A stretch of DNA of 64,000 bases from Parablautia sp. Marseille-Q6255. GTDB taxonomy: Bacteria > Bacillota > Clostridia > Lachnospirales > Lachnospiraceae. Positions within the stretch are counted from its first letter, which is position 1, and each line of letters begins with the position of its first letter. The notes under the pieces are model-generated. The model was not told the DNA's origin and did not search any database. It saw only the letters and a list, made by a program, of their open reading frames with translations. Made by a program: the position numbers and the translations under genes. The stretch spans positions 62,001 through 126,000 of the forward strand of contig NZ_CATNVD010000009.1 of the NCBI RefSeq assembly GCF_951230155.1, in the 5' to 3' direction. Positions 8,264 through 17,165 of the stretch are shown in pieces.

Positions 8264-9988
8264 ATGAAACACAAATGGAAAAAACTCGCAGGATACTACG
8301 GGTCATATAAGAAACTGTTTTTCAGCGATATGTTTTTCGCTGTATTAGGAGCGGGCGTCACACTGGCGATCCCGCTGATTGTGCGTTATATCACAACGAA
8401 TGTGATCACAATGCCCGCAAATGAGGCGCTGCACATGATCCTGAAGCTCGGCGTGGCGATGGCAGGACTGGTAGCGTTGGAATGCTTCTGCAATTTTTAT
8501 ATTGCGTATTTCGGGCATATGATGGGAGCAAGGATCGAGCATGATATGCGAAATGAGATCTTCTCCCATTATCAGAAACTGTCGTTTGCATTTTACGATA
8601 ATCAGAAGGTTGGGCAGCTTCTCTCAAGGGTGACCTCCGATCTGTTTGACATCAGCGAGCTTCTTCACCACGGCCCGGAGGATGTCGTTATTTCTGTGAT
8701 CAAGTTCGTGGGTTCTTTTCTCATTCTTTGCAATATCAATGTCTCGCTGACTCTGGTGGCATTTGCATTTCTTCCGGTGATCGTTGCATATGCGTTTTAT
8801 TTTAATAAGAAGATGAAGCGCGCGTTTAAACGCAACCGTGCAAGGATTGCAGATATTAACAGCCAGATCGAGGACAGTCTTTCCGGTATCCGCGCTGTCA
8901 AATCCTTTGGCAATGAAGAGATAGAGATGAAAAAATTCCGGGAAGGGAATGAACTGTTTGTAGAATCCAAGCGCAACAGCTACTGGTATATGGCATGGTA
9001 TCATTCCGGGCTCGGAGCCCTTACGACGCTTGTGACAGTCGCTGTACTTGTCGCAGGAGCGGGTCTGATCACCGGCACAGGCATGGATGTCGCAGATCTG
9101 GTAACGTTTCTTCTATATATAAATAACTTTACAGAGCCGATCAAAAAGCTGATCAATTTCACAGAACAGTTCCAGAATGGATATGCCGGGTATGAGCGTT
9201 TTCTGGAGGTGCTTGATATCGAACCGGATATCAAGGATGCGCCGGATGCAGTATCCATATCGCAGGCAAAGGGTGATATTTGTTTTGATAATGTATCATT
9301 CAGATACGAAGAAAATCAGGATACGGTATTGAGCCATATTGATCTTCAGGTAAAGGCGGGAGACTATCTGGCGATCGTCGGCTCCTCTGGTGGCGGCAAG
9401 ACGACACTTTGCAGTCTGATCCCGCGCTTTTACGATGTGGACGGAGGACGGATCCTGCTTGACGGGACGGATATCCGCAGGTTCCGGCTTGCGGATCTGC
9501 GCAGACAGATCGGTATTGTACAGCAGGATGTATATCTGTTTGCAGAAAATGTTATGGAAAATATCCGTTATGGCAGGCCGGATGCAACGGACGAAGAGGT
9601 CATCCGGGCTGCGAAGCTTGCCAATGCGCATGAATTTATTGAACAGCTTCCGGATGGATATCTGACGGATATCGGACAGCGGGGCGTGAAGCTTTCAGGG
9701 GGACAGAAGCAGCGGCTTTCCATTGCGAGAGTATTTCTGAAAAATCCGGCGATACTTATTTTCGATGAAGCGACCTCTGCCCTGGACAATGAGAGTGAAA
9801 AGATCGTACAGCAGTCTATGGAGGAGCTGGCAAAGGGCAGGACGACGTTTGTCATTGCACACCGCCTCTCAACGATAAGAAATGCACAGAGGATCCTCGT
9901 ACTGACGCCAAATGGCATCGAGGAGCAGGGGACTCATGAGGAGCTGCTCGCAAAGAACGGGATTTACGCAAAGCTGTACAATGGCTGA
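8264..9988 (+). CDS. ABC exporter (MsbA/BmrA-like), homodimer type
   Basis: A 574-residue half-transporter with a six-helix membrane domain (about 1-310) and an ATPase domain (about 325-574). Walker A is GSSGGGKTT, the signature LSGGQKQR, Walker B LIFDEATSALD with catalytic Glu. All motifs are intact and there is no partner gene, so a homodimer is likely. ATG at 8264 with GAAAGG upstream is chosen; TTG at 8258 in the same frame is an alternative. The family exports lipids, drugs or peptides; nothing nearby fixes the substrate. Confidence 0.92.
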   Translation: MKHKWKKLAGYYGSYKKLFFSDMFFAVLGAGVTLAIPLIVRYITTNVITMPANEALHMILKLGVAMAGLVALECFCNFYIAYFGHMMGARIEHDMRNEIFSHYQKLSFAFYDNQKVGQLLSRVTSDLFDISELLHHGPEDVVISVIKFVGSFLILCNINVSLTLVAFAFLPVIVAYAFYFNKKMKRAFKRNRARIADINSQIEDSLSGIRAVKSFGNEEIEMKKFREGNELFVESKRNSYWYMAWYHSGLGALTTLVTVAVLVAGAGLITGTGMDVADLVTFLLYINNFTEPIKKLINFTEQFQNGYAGYERFLEVLDIEPDIKDAPDAVSISQAKGDICFDNVSFRYEENQDTVLSHIDLQVKAGDYLAIVGSSGGGKTTLCSLIPRFYDVDGGRILLDGTDIRRFRLADLRRQIGIVQQDVYLFAENVMENIRYGRPDATDEEVIRAAKLANAHEFIEQLPDGYLTDIGQRGVKLSGGQKQRLSIARVFLKNPAILIFDEATSALDNESEKIVQQSMEELAKGRTTFVIAHRLSTIRNAQRILVLTPNGIEEQGTHEELLAKNGIYAKLYNG

Positions 9989-10051
9989 GGCATTGTGAGG
10001 ATCTGAAGGCCAAGGATAAAATGCAGTATAAAAAATAGAATGGAGATTTTT

Positions 10052-10942
10052 ATGGAAATAGAATTTAAACGGCCGGAGCTTGAGCACAGAGAGATGGTGA
10101 ACCGATATTTCAGAATGAACCGGAACCGGAGCTGTGAGTATACGTTTGCCAATTTATATCTCTGGTCGAGACATTATAAAGTAAAGTTTGCAATTGTAGA
10201 GGACATGCTTGTATTTCAGTATACGGAAACAGGCAGCTTTACGTTCCCGCAGGGGGATCTGGCGAACCTGAAAAAGGTGCTGGATATCCTGGAGGAGTGG
10301 AGCAGGGAGCACGGAGTAGCCTTTCATCTGACGAATGTGAATGCAGAGCAGTTTGCGCAGCTTGAGGCAGTATATCCGGGGAGATATACGGTGGAGTATT
10401 ACCGGGATTCGGCTGACTACGTGTATGAGACAGAAAAGCTGATCGCACTTTCCGGTAAGAAGTATCACGGAAAAAAGAATCATATCAATAAATTTAACCG
10501 TCTTTATCCGGACTGGTCGTATGAGACGATCACCGACGAAAATGTCGAGGAATGCTTTCAGATGGCGCTTAACTGGCGCAAAGAGAACGGCTGTGAGGAG
10601 GATGTGGACAAGAATGCAGAGATGTGCGTGACACTTAATTCTCTCCGGCTGATGAAGGAACTGGAGCTTTGCGGCGGACTGATCCGCGTGGAGGGGCGTG
10701 TCGTGGCATTTTCGATCGGCGAGCCGGTCTGTGACGATACCATGGTAGTGCATATTGAAAAAGCATATGCAGATGTGCAGGGAGCTTATACGATCATTAA
10801 TCAGCAGTTTCTTGCGCATGAGGCAGTACAGTACAAATACGTAAACCGTGAGGAAGATCTGGGAGATCCTGGTCTGCGTCAGGCAAAGGAATCCTACCGG
10901 CCGGTATTTCTGGTCGAAAAGGGTCTTGTATCATTTGCGTAA
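10052..10942 (+). CDS. DUF2156 family protein (GNAT-like, related to the MprF catalytic domain)
   Basis: A 296-residue soluble protein that I assign to DUF2156, the family containing the catalytic domain of phosphatidylglycerol lysyltransferase. It has two GNAT-like halves, with the segment SGKKYHGKKNHINKF in the middle and a late VNREEDLGDPGLR stretch typical of the family. No membrane segments are present, so it is not a full MprF. ATG at 10052 follows TGGAG by six bases; ATG at 10040 in the same frame has no ribosome site. The hisC-type aminotransferase follows 49 bp later, probably co-transcribed. True substrate unknown. Confidence 0.8.
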   Translation: MEIEFKRPELEHREMVNRYFRMNRNRSCEYTFANLYLWSRHYKVKFAIVEDMLVFQYTETGSFTFPQGDLANLKKVLDILEEWSREHGVAFHLTNVNAEQFAQLEAVYPGRYTVEYYRDSADYVYETEKLIALSGKKYHGKKNHINKFNRLYPDWSYETITDENVEECFQMALNWRKENGCEEDVDKNAEMCVTLNSLRLMKELELCGGLIRVEGRVVAFSIGEPVCDDTMVVHIEKAYADVQGAYTIINQQFLAHEAVQYKYVNREEDLGDPGLRQAKESYRPVFLVEKGLVSFA

Positions 10943-10991
10943 CAGATAAGACGAACGCAGAAAAGCAAAAGGAAAGGGAGAGGACAGTGTG

Positions 10992-12050
10992 ATGCAGGGA
11001 TGGGAAAAAAATGTGCGCAGGGTGATACCGTACGTGCCGGGCGAGCAGCCGAAAAGAGAGAATATCATTAAGCTCAATACGAATGAAAACCCGTATCCGC
11101 CCTCGCCGAAGGTGACAGAGGCGCTGCGGCAGATGGATGCAGGCACACTGCGCAAGTATCCCGATCCATCTGCACAGGAGCTTACAGAGGCGATCGCTGC
11201 GCAGCATGGTGTGGACCCGGAGCAGGTCTTTCCGGGAGTAGGTTCAGACGATGTACTGGCGATGGCTTTTCTGGCATTTTTTAATTCTGAAAAGCCAATC
11301 CTGTTTCCGGATATTACGTATTCCTTTTATGATGTGTGGGCAGATCTGTTTCAGATCCCGTATGAGCGTCAGCCGCTCAATGAGGCATTTGAGATCGTGA
11401 AGGAGGACTATTATAAAGATAACGGCGGCGTGATCTTTCCGAATCCGAATGCCCCCACCGGCGTTCTCATGGGACTTTCACAGGTCGAGGATATCATCCG
11501 CCATAACGGGGATGTCGTAGTGATCGTTGATGAAGCGTACATTGATTTTGGAGGCATATCAGCAAAATGCCTGATCGACAGATATGAGAATCTTCTGGTC
11601 GTGCAGACCTTTTCCAAATCACGCTCTATGGCAGGTATGCGCATCGGGTACGCGCTTGGCAGTAAAAAGCTGATCCACTATCTGAATGATGTGAAGTATT
11701 CGTTTAATTCCTATACCATGAATGCGACGGCTATCCGGCTTGGGACGGCAGCTTTGAGCGACGATGCGTATTTTGAGGAGACGTGTGCCAGGATCATCGC
11801 GACGCGGGAGCGCACGAAGCAGGAGCTTGCGGCGCTTGGCTTTACCTTTGCAGACTCCTTTGCAAATTTTGTGTTTGCATCACATGAGCGCGTTTTGGCG
11901 AAGGAGCTGTTTGAAGCGCTTCGCGAAGCCGGGATTTATGTCAGATACTTCAACAAGCCCCGGATCGACAATTATCTGCGCATTACGATCGGCACGGATG
12001 AAGAGATGGACAGACTGTTCACATTCCTGCGGGAGTATTTAAAAAAGTAA
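10992..12050 (+). CDS. hisC: Histidinol-phosphate aminotransferase family protein (HisC-like)
   Basis: A 352-residue PLP enzyme of the class I/II aminotransferase fold, matching HisC in length and in motifs: the N-terminal LNTNENPYPPSP, the NPNAPTG segment, DEAYIDFG and the PLP lysine in TFSKSRSMAG (Lys209). HisC turns imidazole-acetol phosphate plus glutamate into histidinol phosphate. No other histidine genes are here, so the true role may be an orphan or broad-specificity aminotransferase. AAAGGAAAGGGAGAGG precedes the start; GTG at 10989 is a possible alternative. A terminator follows. Confidence 0.85.
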   Translation: MQGWEKNVRRVIPYVPGEQPKRENIIKLNTNENPYPPSPKVTEALRQMDAGTLRKYPDPSAQELTEAIAAQHGVDPEQVFPGVGSDDVLAMAFLAFFNSEKPILFPDITYSFYDVWADLFQIPYERQPLNEAFEIVKEDYYKDNGGVIFPNPNAPTGVLMGLSQVEDIIRHNGDVVVIVDEAYIDFGGISAKCLIDRYENLLVVQTFSKSRSMAGMRIGYALGSKKLIHYLNDVKYSFNSYTMNATAIRLGTAALSDDAYFEETCARIIATRERTKQELAALGFTFADSFANFVFASHERVLAKELFEALREAGIYVRYFNKPRIDNYLRITIGTDEEMDRLFTFLREYLKK

Positions 12051-12069
12051 AATTGAATATGGATGACAG

Positions 12070-12113
12070 AAAGAGTGCAGAAGCTGCGGAGTGCGGTATG
12101 CTGCGCTCTTTTT
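12070..12113 (+). terminator. Intrinsic terminator after hisC
   Basis: An 11-bp stem with one G-T pair (12070-12080 with 12101-12111) runs into a T5 tract. Confidence 0.8.
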
Positions 12114-12201
12114 ACATGGGAAATTGCGCTTTGTGAAATAAAACCTGCTTCGCAAGGATGCGCGGGCAATCGTGCCGCAGGATATGAAAGCGATATTCTA
12201 A

Positions 12202-12230
12202 GTGACTTCTTATTATAGAGATGGTATAAT
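12202..12230 (+). promoter_or_regulatory. Promoter of the methyltransferase gene
   Basis: GTGACT, 17 bp, TATAAT, with the extended -10 TGG directly before TATAAT. It lies about 70 bp ahead of the start codon. Confidence 0.7.
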
Positions 12231-12299
12231 AGGAACACTTAATCCTCGATGATTTGTCAGGCTGAAAGAAAATATTTGTTATATGAAAGGATGATATTT

Positions 12300-13058
12300 T
12301 TGGCATCGTATGAGAGCTTTGCGCGTGTCTATGACACGTTTATGGATAATATTCCTTATGAGGAGTGGTGCGATTATCTGCACATGCTTCTGAAAAAGTA
12401 CGGCGTAGAGGACGGGCTTGTGCTGGAGCTTGGCTGCGGGACAGGCTCGATGACGGAGCTTCTGGCGGCATGCGGGTATGACATGATCGGAGCGGACAAT
12501 TCCATTGAAATGCTGGAGATCGCTATGGAAAAAAAGGAAGCGTCCGGATCGGATATTCTGTATCTGATGCAGGATATGCGTGAGTTTGAGCTGTATGGGA
12601 CGGTGCGCGCTGTTGTGAGCGTGTGCGACTCGATGAACTATATTACGGAGGAAGAGGATCTGCTTACCGTATTTTCTCTGGTAAATAATTATCTCGATCC
12701 GGGCGGCGTATTTATTTTTGATCTGAACACCGTGTATAAATACGAAGAGCTGCTCGCAGATCACACGATCGCGGAGAATCGTGAGGAGAGCAGCTTTATC
12801 TGGGAAAACTGGTATGATGAAGAAACGCAGATCAATGAGTATGATCTGACGCTGTTTATCAGAAATGAGGATGGCCTGTATGAGAAATACGAGGAGACGC
12901 ATTATCAGAGAGCGTATACGATCGATACGGTAAAGCGACTGCTTGTACAGGCAGGGCTGAAGCCAGAAGCAGTGTATGAGGCATTTACGCAGGATGCACC
13001 GGGGGAAGTAAGTGAGCGCGTCTACTTTGTGGCGCGGGAGGTGACGAAGCGCTGTTAG
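12300..13058 (+). CDS. Class I SAM-dependent methyltransferase
   Basis: A 252-residue cytosolic methyltransferase. Motif I is LELGCGTGSM, followed by the acidic motif II region (GADNS) and DMREFELYG. The early segment FARVYDTFMDNIPYEEW is typical of a Firmicutes methyltransferase group of unknown substrate. TTG at 12300 is chosen: GAAAGG ends 9 bases before it, and the protein then begins at the conserved region; the upstream in-frame ATGs at 12249 and 12291 have poor or no spacing. The gene stands alone with its own promoter. Confidence 0.85.
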   Translation: MASYESFARVYDTFMDNIPYEEWCDYLHMLLKKYGVEDGLVLELGCGTGSMTELLAACGYDMIGADNSIEMLEIAMEKKEASGSDILYLMQDMREFELYGTVRAVVSVCDSMNYITEEEDLLTVFSLVNNYLDPGGVFIFDLNTVYKYEELLADHTIAENREESSFIWENWYDEETQINEYDLTLFIRNEDGLYEKYEETHYQRAYTIDTVKRLLVQAGLKPEAVYEAFTQDAPGEVSERVYFVAREVTKRC

Positions 13059-13096
13059 GCAGCGCTGTCGTCAGCTGTTCTTCCCTTCTTGTGCTA

Positions 13097-13591
13097 CTAG
13101 TAGATATGCGGCGCTTCGTATGTTTCATTATAATTCAATTCTCCGGAGTAAATATCGGTAATAACATTATCCTCCCATTTAAAATCCAGATAGCGGTAGA
13201 TCACATCATGTCTGCGCAGATAGGAGCGGGAGCTGATCAGATCGGGAAGCTGGGCGAGCGTAACGTCATTTTCCTCGCAGAATGCTTCTTCTGAGACGGG
13301 CTCTCCATCAATGAACAGTGTGGCGATCAGAGTAGAGATACGGTCCTCGTAGGGGATCTCGTCGATCGACATCACAAGATAGCTGGATGCCTGATCCAGG
13401 TATGCCGCCTGTATTTCATAGTCCTTGTAGGCGCTGATAAATTCCTCCGGCCCGTCTCCGGGAGCAACTCCGGCAGCGGTCGTCTCACCGTCCATGATAA
13501 ACAGCTGTGCAGACGCGATTTTGGTTGGATTTTTCTGACAACCTGACAAAAACAATAATGCCAGAAGTGTTATACATAGTAATTTTTTCAT
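13097..13591 (-). CDS. Small lipoprotein of unknown function
   Basis: A 164-residue lipoprotein: a Lys-Lys start, a hydrophobic stretch and the lipobox LSGC (Cys18), so it is anchored on the outer face of the membrane. The mature part is acidic and shows no motif that I recognise. It faces the methyltransferase gene tail-to-tail and is divergent from the LtaS-like gene, with 250 bp of AT-rich DNA between the two start regions. Function unknown. Confidence 0.75.
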   Translation of the reverse strand: MKKLLCITLLALLFLSGCQKNPTKIASAQLFIMDGETTAAGVAPGDGPEEFISAYKDYEIQAAYLDQASSYLVMSIDEIPYEDRISTLIATLFIDGEPVSEEAFCEENDVTLAQLPDLISSRSYLRRHDVIYRYLDFKWEDNVITDIYSGELNYNETYEAPHIY

Positions 13592-13737
13592 ATAATAAGG
13601 AATCCCTTCTATTTCTCTGTTTATAAACTAACATACAACAGAAAAAGAATCCAGCAAAAAATTATGCGCTTTTTGCAGAGAAATTCTTAAAGAAATGTAA
13701 AACAGCATAAATAAATCTTAATTTTTTAGGAAGGCAG

Positions 13738-13766
13738 TTGACTTTTGGCAGGTTTTAGATTAATCT
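13738..13766 (+). promoter_or_regulatory. Candidate promoter of the LtaS-like gene
   Basis: TTGACT, 17 bp, TAATCT, about 80 bp ahead of the chosen start. The -10 box is only a partial match, and AT-rich DNA follows, so another start site is possible. Confidence 0.45.
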
Positions 13767-13843
13767 GTCAAATGAATTTTACTGTACTTTACATATATAA
13801 AAGGGTCTGCGCAGGGGGAGTGGCAGGCGCGGGGGTAGGAATT

Positions 13844-16237
13844 ATGATGAAGATGAAGAAGATGAAAAGTCGTGAAGAAAAAATGGAAATAAAAAGGGCA
13901 AAAAGGGAGCAAAAAGAAAAGGTACATAAGGAGCCGGGGCGTCTGGTCACGATACTGAACAAGTATTCTCTGATTTTTCATGCGCTGCTTGCATGCGGCG
14001 TCTGCTTTCTGATCGAGTGGATTTCCAGACATTCTTTCCTGGAAGCATGCTCTTTCATGATAGATCGGAACCTTGTATTTCTTTATAATTCGCTGATCGT
14101 ATTTTCCTCTCTGATGCTGGTATATATCGTGCGCAGGAGGGCGGTGCTCCGTACGATCATCTGTGCATTCTGGATATTCCTCGGAACGGTCAACGGATGT
14201 ATTCTTGCAAAGCGGGTTTCGCCGTTTAGTTTTACCGATATTAAGATGGTCGGCGACCTGTTCATGATGGAAAGTAACTACTTTACGGATACAGAGGCGA
14301 TGCTGGTGATCGGAGGCGTAGCGCTCGTTGTGATCCTGCTTGTGGTATTTTGGTTCAAAGGACCGAAATTCCAGGGAAAACTCAATTATGCACTGAGCTT
14401 TGCGATGATCCTGGCAGTTGTGATGATGCTTCCGAACGTGACAAATGCAGCGGTAAGCAATCACATCCTGACCTCCTATTTTGAGAATCTGGCACAGGGC
14501 TATAAGGACTACGGATTTGTCTACAGCTTTTCTTCCAGCGTGATCGACCGTGGGATGAGTACGCCGGAGGAATATTCGCAGGAATCTGTCGATGCGGTTA
14601 TGGCAAAGCTAGGTGACAAGGATACCGCGGTCCTGGAACAGCAGGATCATGTGCTGACTGGATCCGCAGACACAGATGTGCAGCAGGAGTCCGAAAAACA
14701 GACAGGCAAGGCAGCACAGCAGGAATCTGAGACACTGACGGTACAGCAGGAAGCCGGGACATCGGCGGCGCAGCAGGGAACAGAAGCGCCGGCCGTGCAG
14801 TCAGAAGCTGTGACAGAAGAAACAGGAGAGACGGGAGCGGAGCGTGTGGGAGCGTCAGCCGCACAGATGGAAAAATCGGATATTGCGGTAGATGAAAAGA
14901 TTCCGGGAGAGACAGAGGGAGTGGACGATGAGTATCCTAATATTATCTGTGTTCTTCTGGAATCTTTTGTTGACCCGGGGCTGATCCGGTTTTTAGAGAC
15001 AGATCAGGATCCGATCCCAACCTTCCATTATCTGTACGATAATTATACATCCGGTTACCTGGAGGTGCCGGTAGTCGGAGCGGGTACGGCAAATACGGAG
15101 TTCGAAGTGCTGACCGGCATGGGGATGCAGTTTTTTGGTCTGGGAGAATATCCGTACAAGACGGTACTGAAAAAGACAAACTGCGAGAGTATTGCGTCAG
15201 ACCTGAAAACACTGGGCTATGGCGCGCATGCAGTTCACAATAACGGAGGTAATTTTTACAGCCGCAAGAATGCATTCTCGATGATGGGCTTTGATACGTT
15301 TACCAGCAAGGAACTGATGGATATCCATGATTATACACCGCTTGGGACATGGCCAACGGATGATATTCTGGTGGGAGAGGTGGAAAAGTCACTTGACTAT
15401 ACACCGGATCAGCCGGATTTTGTGTATACGATCACGGTCGAGGCGCACGGAGATTACCCGCATGAGCCGGTGATCCATAATCCTGATATTACGGTAACCG
15501 GACCTGAGGATGAGGGCTGGCGTTATGCATGGGAATATTATGTAAATCAGCTCCATGAGGTAGACGAGTTTATCGCAGATCTGATCACAATGCTTTCTGA
15601 GCGCGATGAAAAGACGATGGTAGTGATGTTTGGCGACCATCTTCCTACGATGGGTCTTACCGAGGAGGATATGGAGACGGGAAGCCTGTTTAAAACACAG
15701 TACATCACGTGGAACAATTTCGGAATGGAAAAGGAAGATAAGGATATGAGATCCTACCAGCTGCTCGCAGATATGACGGAGGATCTCGGTATCCACAATG
15801 GCACGATGTTTACGTTCCACCAGAAGCGGGACGCCTATACTACAGAGGAAGAATATCAGAAGGATATGGAGCTGCTGCAGTATGATATTCTTTACGGAGA
15901 CCATTACGTATATGATGGCGGCGATCCGTATCCTGCCACAGAGATTGTCATGGGTACGCAGGATGTGACGATCCGCAAGATTGAGGAAGAAAAGAATTAC
16001 TACTATATATGGGGGAATAATTACACAAAATGGAGCAGGGTATTTGTCGATGGAAAGAAGCTTAAGACAAAGTATGTAACACCGCGGCTTCTGATGGTGG
16101 CAAAGGATCAGATCGATCCAGGTTTCCACAAGATCGTGGTCAACCAGATGGGATCCTCTGATACGGTATTCCGCAGCTCAAATACAGTGCTCTATACGAT
16201 CAAGCCGAGGGAGACGGAGACAGAAAAAGCCGGATGA
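13844..16237 (+). CDS. LtaS-like sulfatase-fold membrane enzyme (phosphoglycerol transferase family)
   Basis: A 797-residue membrane protein with a basic N-terminus, about five membrane helices (residues 40-225) and a large outside sulfatase-fold domain (about 360-640), the LtaS layout. Active-site landmarks are LLESFVDPG (metal Glu), GTANTEF with Thr415 at the place of the LtaS nucleophile, VEAHGDYP and MFGDHLPTMG. Such enzymes build or modify polyglycerol-phosphate polymers on the outer face. A Gln/Glu/Thr-rich low-complexity insert of about 90 residues (DNA 14635-14910) separates membrane and catalytic parts, unlike the short LtaS linker, and about 130 C-terminal residues are extra. ATG at 13844 follows GGGGGTAGGA; a TTG at 13745 overlaps the promoter. 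dapF follows by 10 bp. Confidence 0.88.
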   Translation: MMKMKKMKSREEKMEIKRAKREQKEKVHKEPGRLVTILNKYSLIFHALLACGVCFLIEWISRHSFLEACSFMIDRNLVFLYNSLIVFSSLMLVYIVRRRAVLRTIICAFWIFLGTVNGCILAKRVSPFSFTDIKMVGDLFMMESNYFTDTEAMLVIGGVALVVILLVVFWFKGPKFQGKLNYALSFAMILAVVMMLPNVTNAAVSNHILTSYFENLAQGYKDYGFVYSFSSSVIDRGMSTPEEYSQESVDAVMAKLGDKDTAVLEQQDHVLTGSADTDVQQESEKQTGKAAQQESETLTVQQEAGTSAAQQGTEAPAVQSEAVTEETGETGAERVGASAAQMEKSDIAVDEKIPGETEGVDDEYPNIICVLLESFVDPGLIRFLETDQDPIPTFHYLYDNYTSGYLEVPVVGAGTANTEFEVLTGMGMQFFGLGEYPYKTVLKKTNCESIASDLKTLGYGAHAVHNNGGNFYSRKNAFSMMGFDTFTSKELMDIHDYTPLGTWPTDDILVGEVEKSLDYTPDQPDFVYTITVEAHGDYPHEPVIHNPDITVTGPEDEGWRYAWEYYVNQLHEVDEFIADLITMLSERDEKTMVVMFGDHLPTMGLTEEDMETGSLFKTQYITWNNFGMEKEDKDMRSYQLLADMTEDLGIHNGTMFTFHQKRDAYTTEEEYQKDMELLQYDILYGDHYVYDGGDPYPATEIVMGTQDVTIRKIEEEKNYYYIWGNNYTKWSRVFVDGKKLKTKYVTPRLLMVAKDQIDPGFHKIVVNQMGSSDTVFRSSNTVLYTIKPRETETEKAG

Positions 16238-16247
16238 GGAGAGAAAG

Positions 16248-17114
16248 ATGAAATTTACCAAGATGCACGGGATTGGAAATGATTATGTATATGTCAATTG
16301 CTTTTCGGAGCAGGTCAGTGATCCGCCAGAGCTGGCAAGAAGGGTCAGCGACCGGCATTTCGGAATAGGGTCGGACGGACTGATCCTTATCCGGCCATCG
16401 CAGATCGCGGATTTTGAGATGGAGATGTATAATGCAGACGGCTCGCGGGGGGCAATGTGCGGAAATGGTATTCGCTGTGTCGCGAAATACGTGTATGATT
16501 ACGGTCTGACGGATCAGACACAGATCCGTGTCGCGACCGGCAGTGGAGTGAAACAGCTTGATCTGACAGTCGATGCTGCCGGAAAAGTATGTCTGGTCAG
16601 AGTAGATATGGGAAGGCCGGTGCTGGAGGCAGCAGGGATCCCGGCAGATGTATCCTGCTTTGCTTCCCCGGACGCAATGTCGGAAACGTCCCGCCTTGTT
16701 TCGCAGAAGCTTGCAGTAAATGGGGAGATGTACGCAGCGACATGTGTTTCGATGGGAAATCCGCACTGTGTAGTCTGTGTTGACGATGTAGACGGACTGG
16801 AGATTGAAGCGATCGGCCCGCATTTTGAGAACCATCCGGCATTTCCGGATCGGGTCAATACAGAATTTATCCGGGTGATCGACCGGCAGACGGTGCAGAT
16901 GCGCGTGTGGGAGCGCGGCTCCGGTGAGACCTGGGCGTGTGGGACAGGAGCATGTGCAGTGGCAGTCGCATGTATTTTGAATGGATGGACGGAAGATGAG
17001 GTCACAGTGAAGCTTCGCGGAGGTGATCTTGGGATCTGTTGGGACAGAGAGAAAAATACTGTGTATATGACGGGACCGGCAACAACCGTATTTGATGGAG
17101 AGATTTCTGTTTAA
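16248..17114 (+). CDS. dapF: Diaminopimelate epimerase
   Basis: A 288-residue enzyme that converts LL- to meso-diaminopimelate for lysine and peptidoglycan. Both catalytic cysteines are present: MCGNGIRC (Cys71) and WACGTGAC (Cys231), together with the N-terminal KMHGIGNDY. The length is usual. It starts 10 bp after the LtaS-like gene with GAGGAGAG in between, so both cell-wall genes are likely one transcript, ended by a hairpin that overlaps the stop codon. Confidence 0.96.
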   Translation: MKFTKMHGIGNDYVYVNCFSEQVSDPPELARRVSDRHFGIGSDGLILIRPSQIADFEMEMYNADGSRGAMCGNGIRCVAKYVYDYGLTDQTQIRVATGSGVKQLDLTVDAAGKVCLVRVDMGRPVLEAAGIPADVSCFASPDAMSETSRLVSQKLAVNGEMYAATCVSMGNPHCVVCVDDVDGLEIEAIGPHFENHPAFPDRVNTEFIRVIDRQTVQMRVWERGSGETWACGTGACAVAVACILNGWTEDEVTVKLRGGDLGICWDREKNTVYMTGPATTVFDGEISV

Positions 17115-17130
17115 GAGATCTCTCCATTTC
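17096..17130 (+). terminator. Terminator overlapping the dapF stop codon
   Basis: A perfect 9-bp stem (17096-17104 with 17118-17126) with TTTCT after it. The hairpin contains the dapF stop codon. Confidence 0.65.
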
Positions 17131-17165
17131 TATAGCAGGCTCGTTTCCCGTTTTTTGCAGGATCG

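Noticed and set aside
10992-12050. Part of a histidine biosynthesis operon
   Set aside because: No other his gene lies within the window; the aminotransferase stands with a DUF2156 gene.
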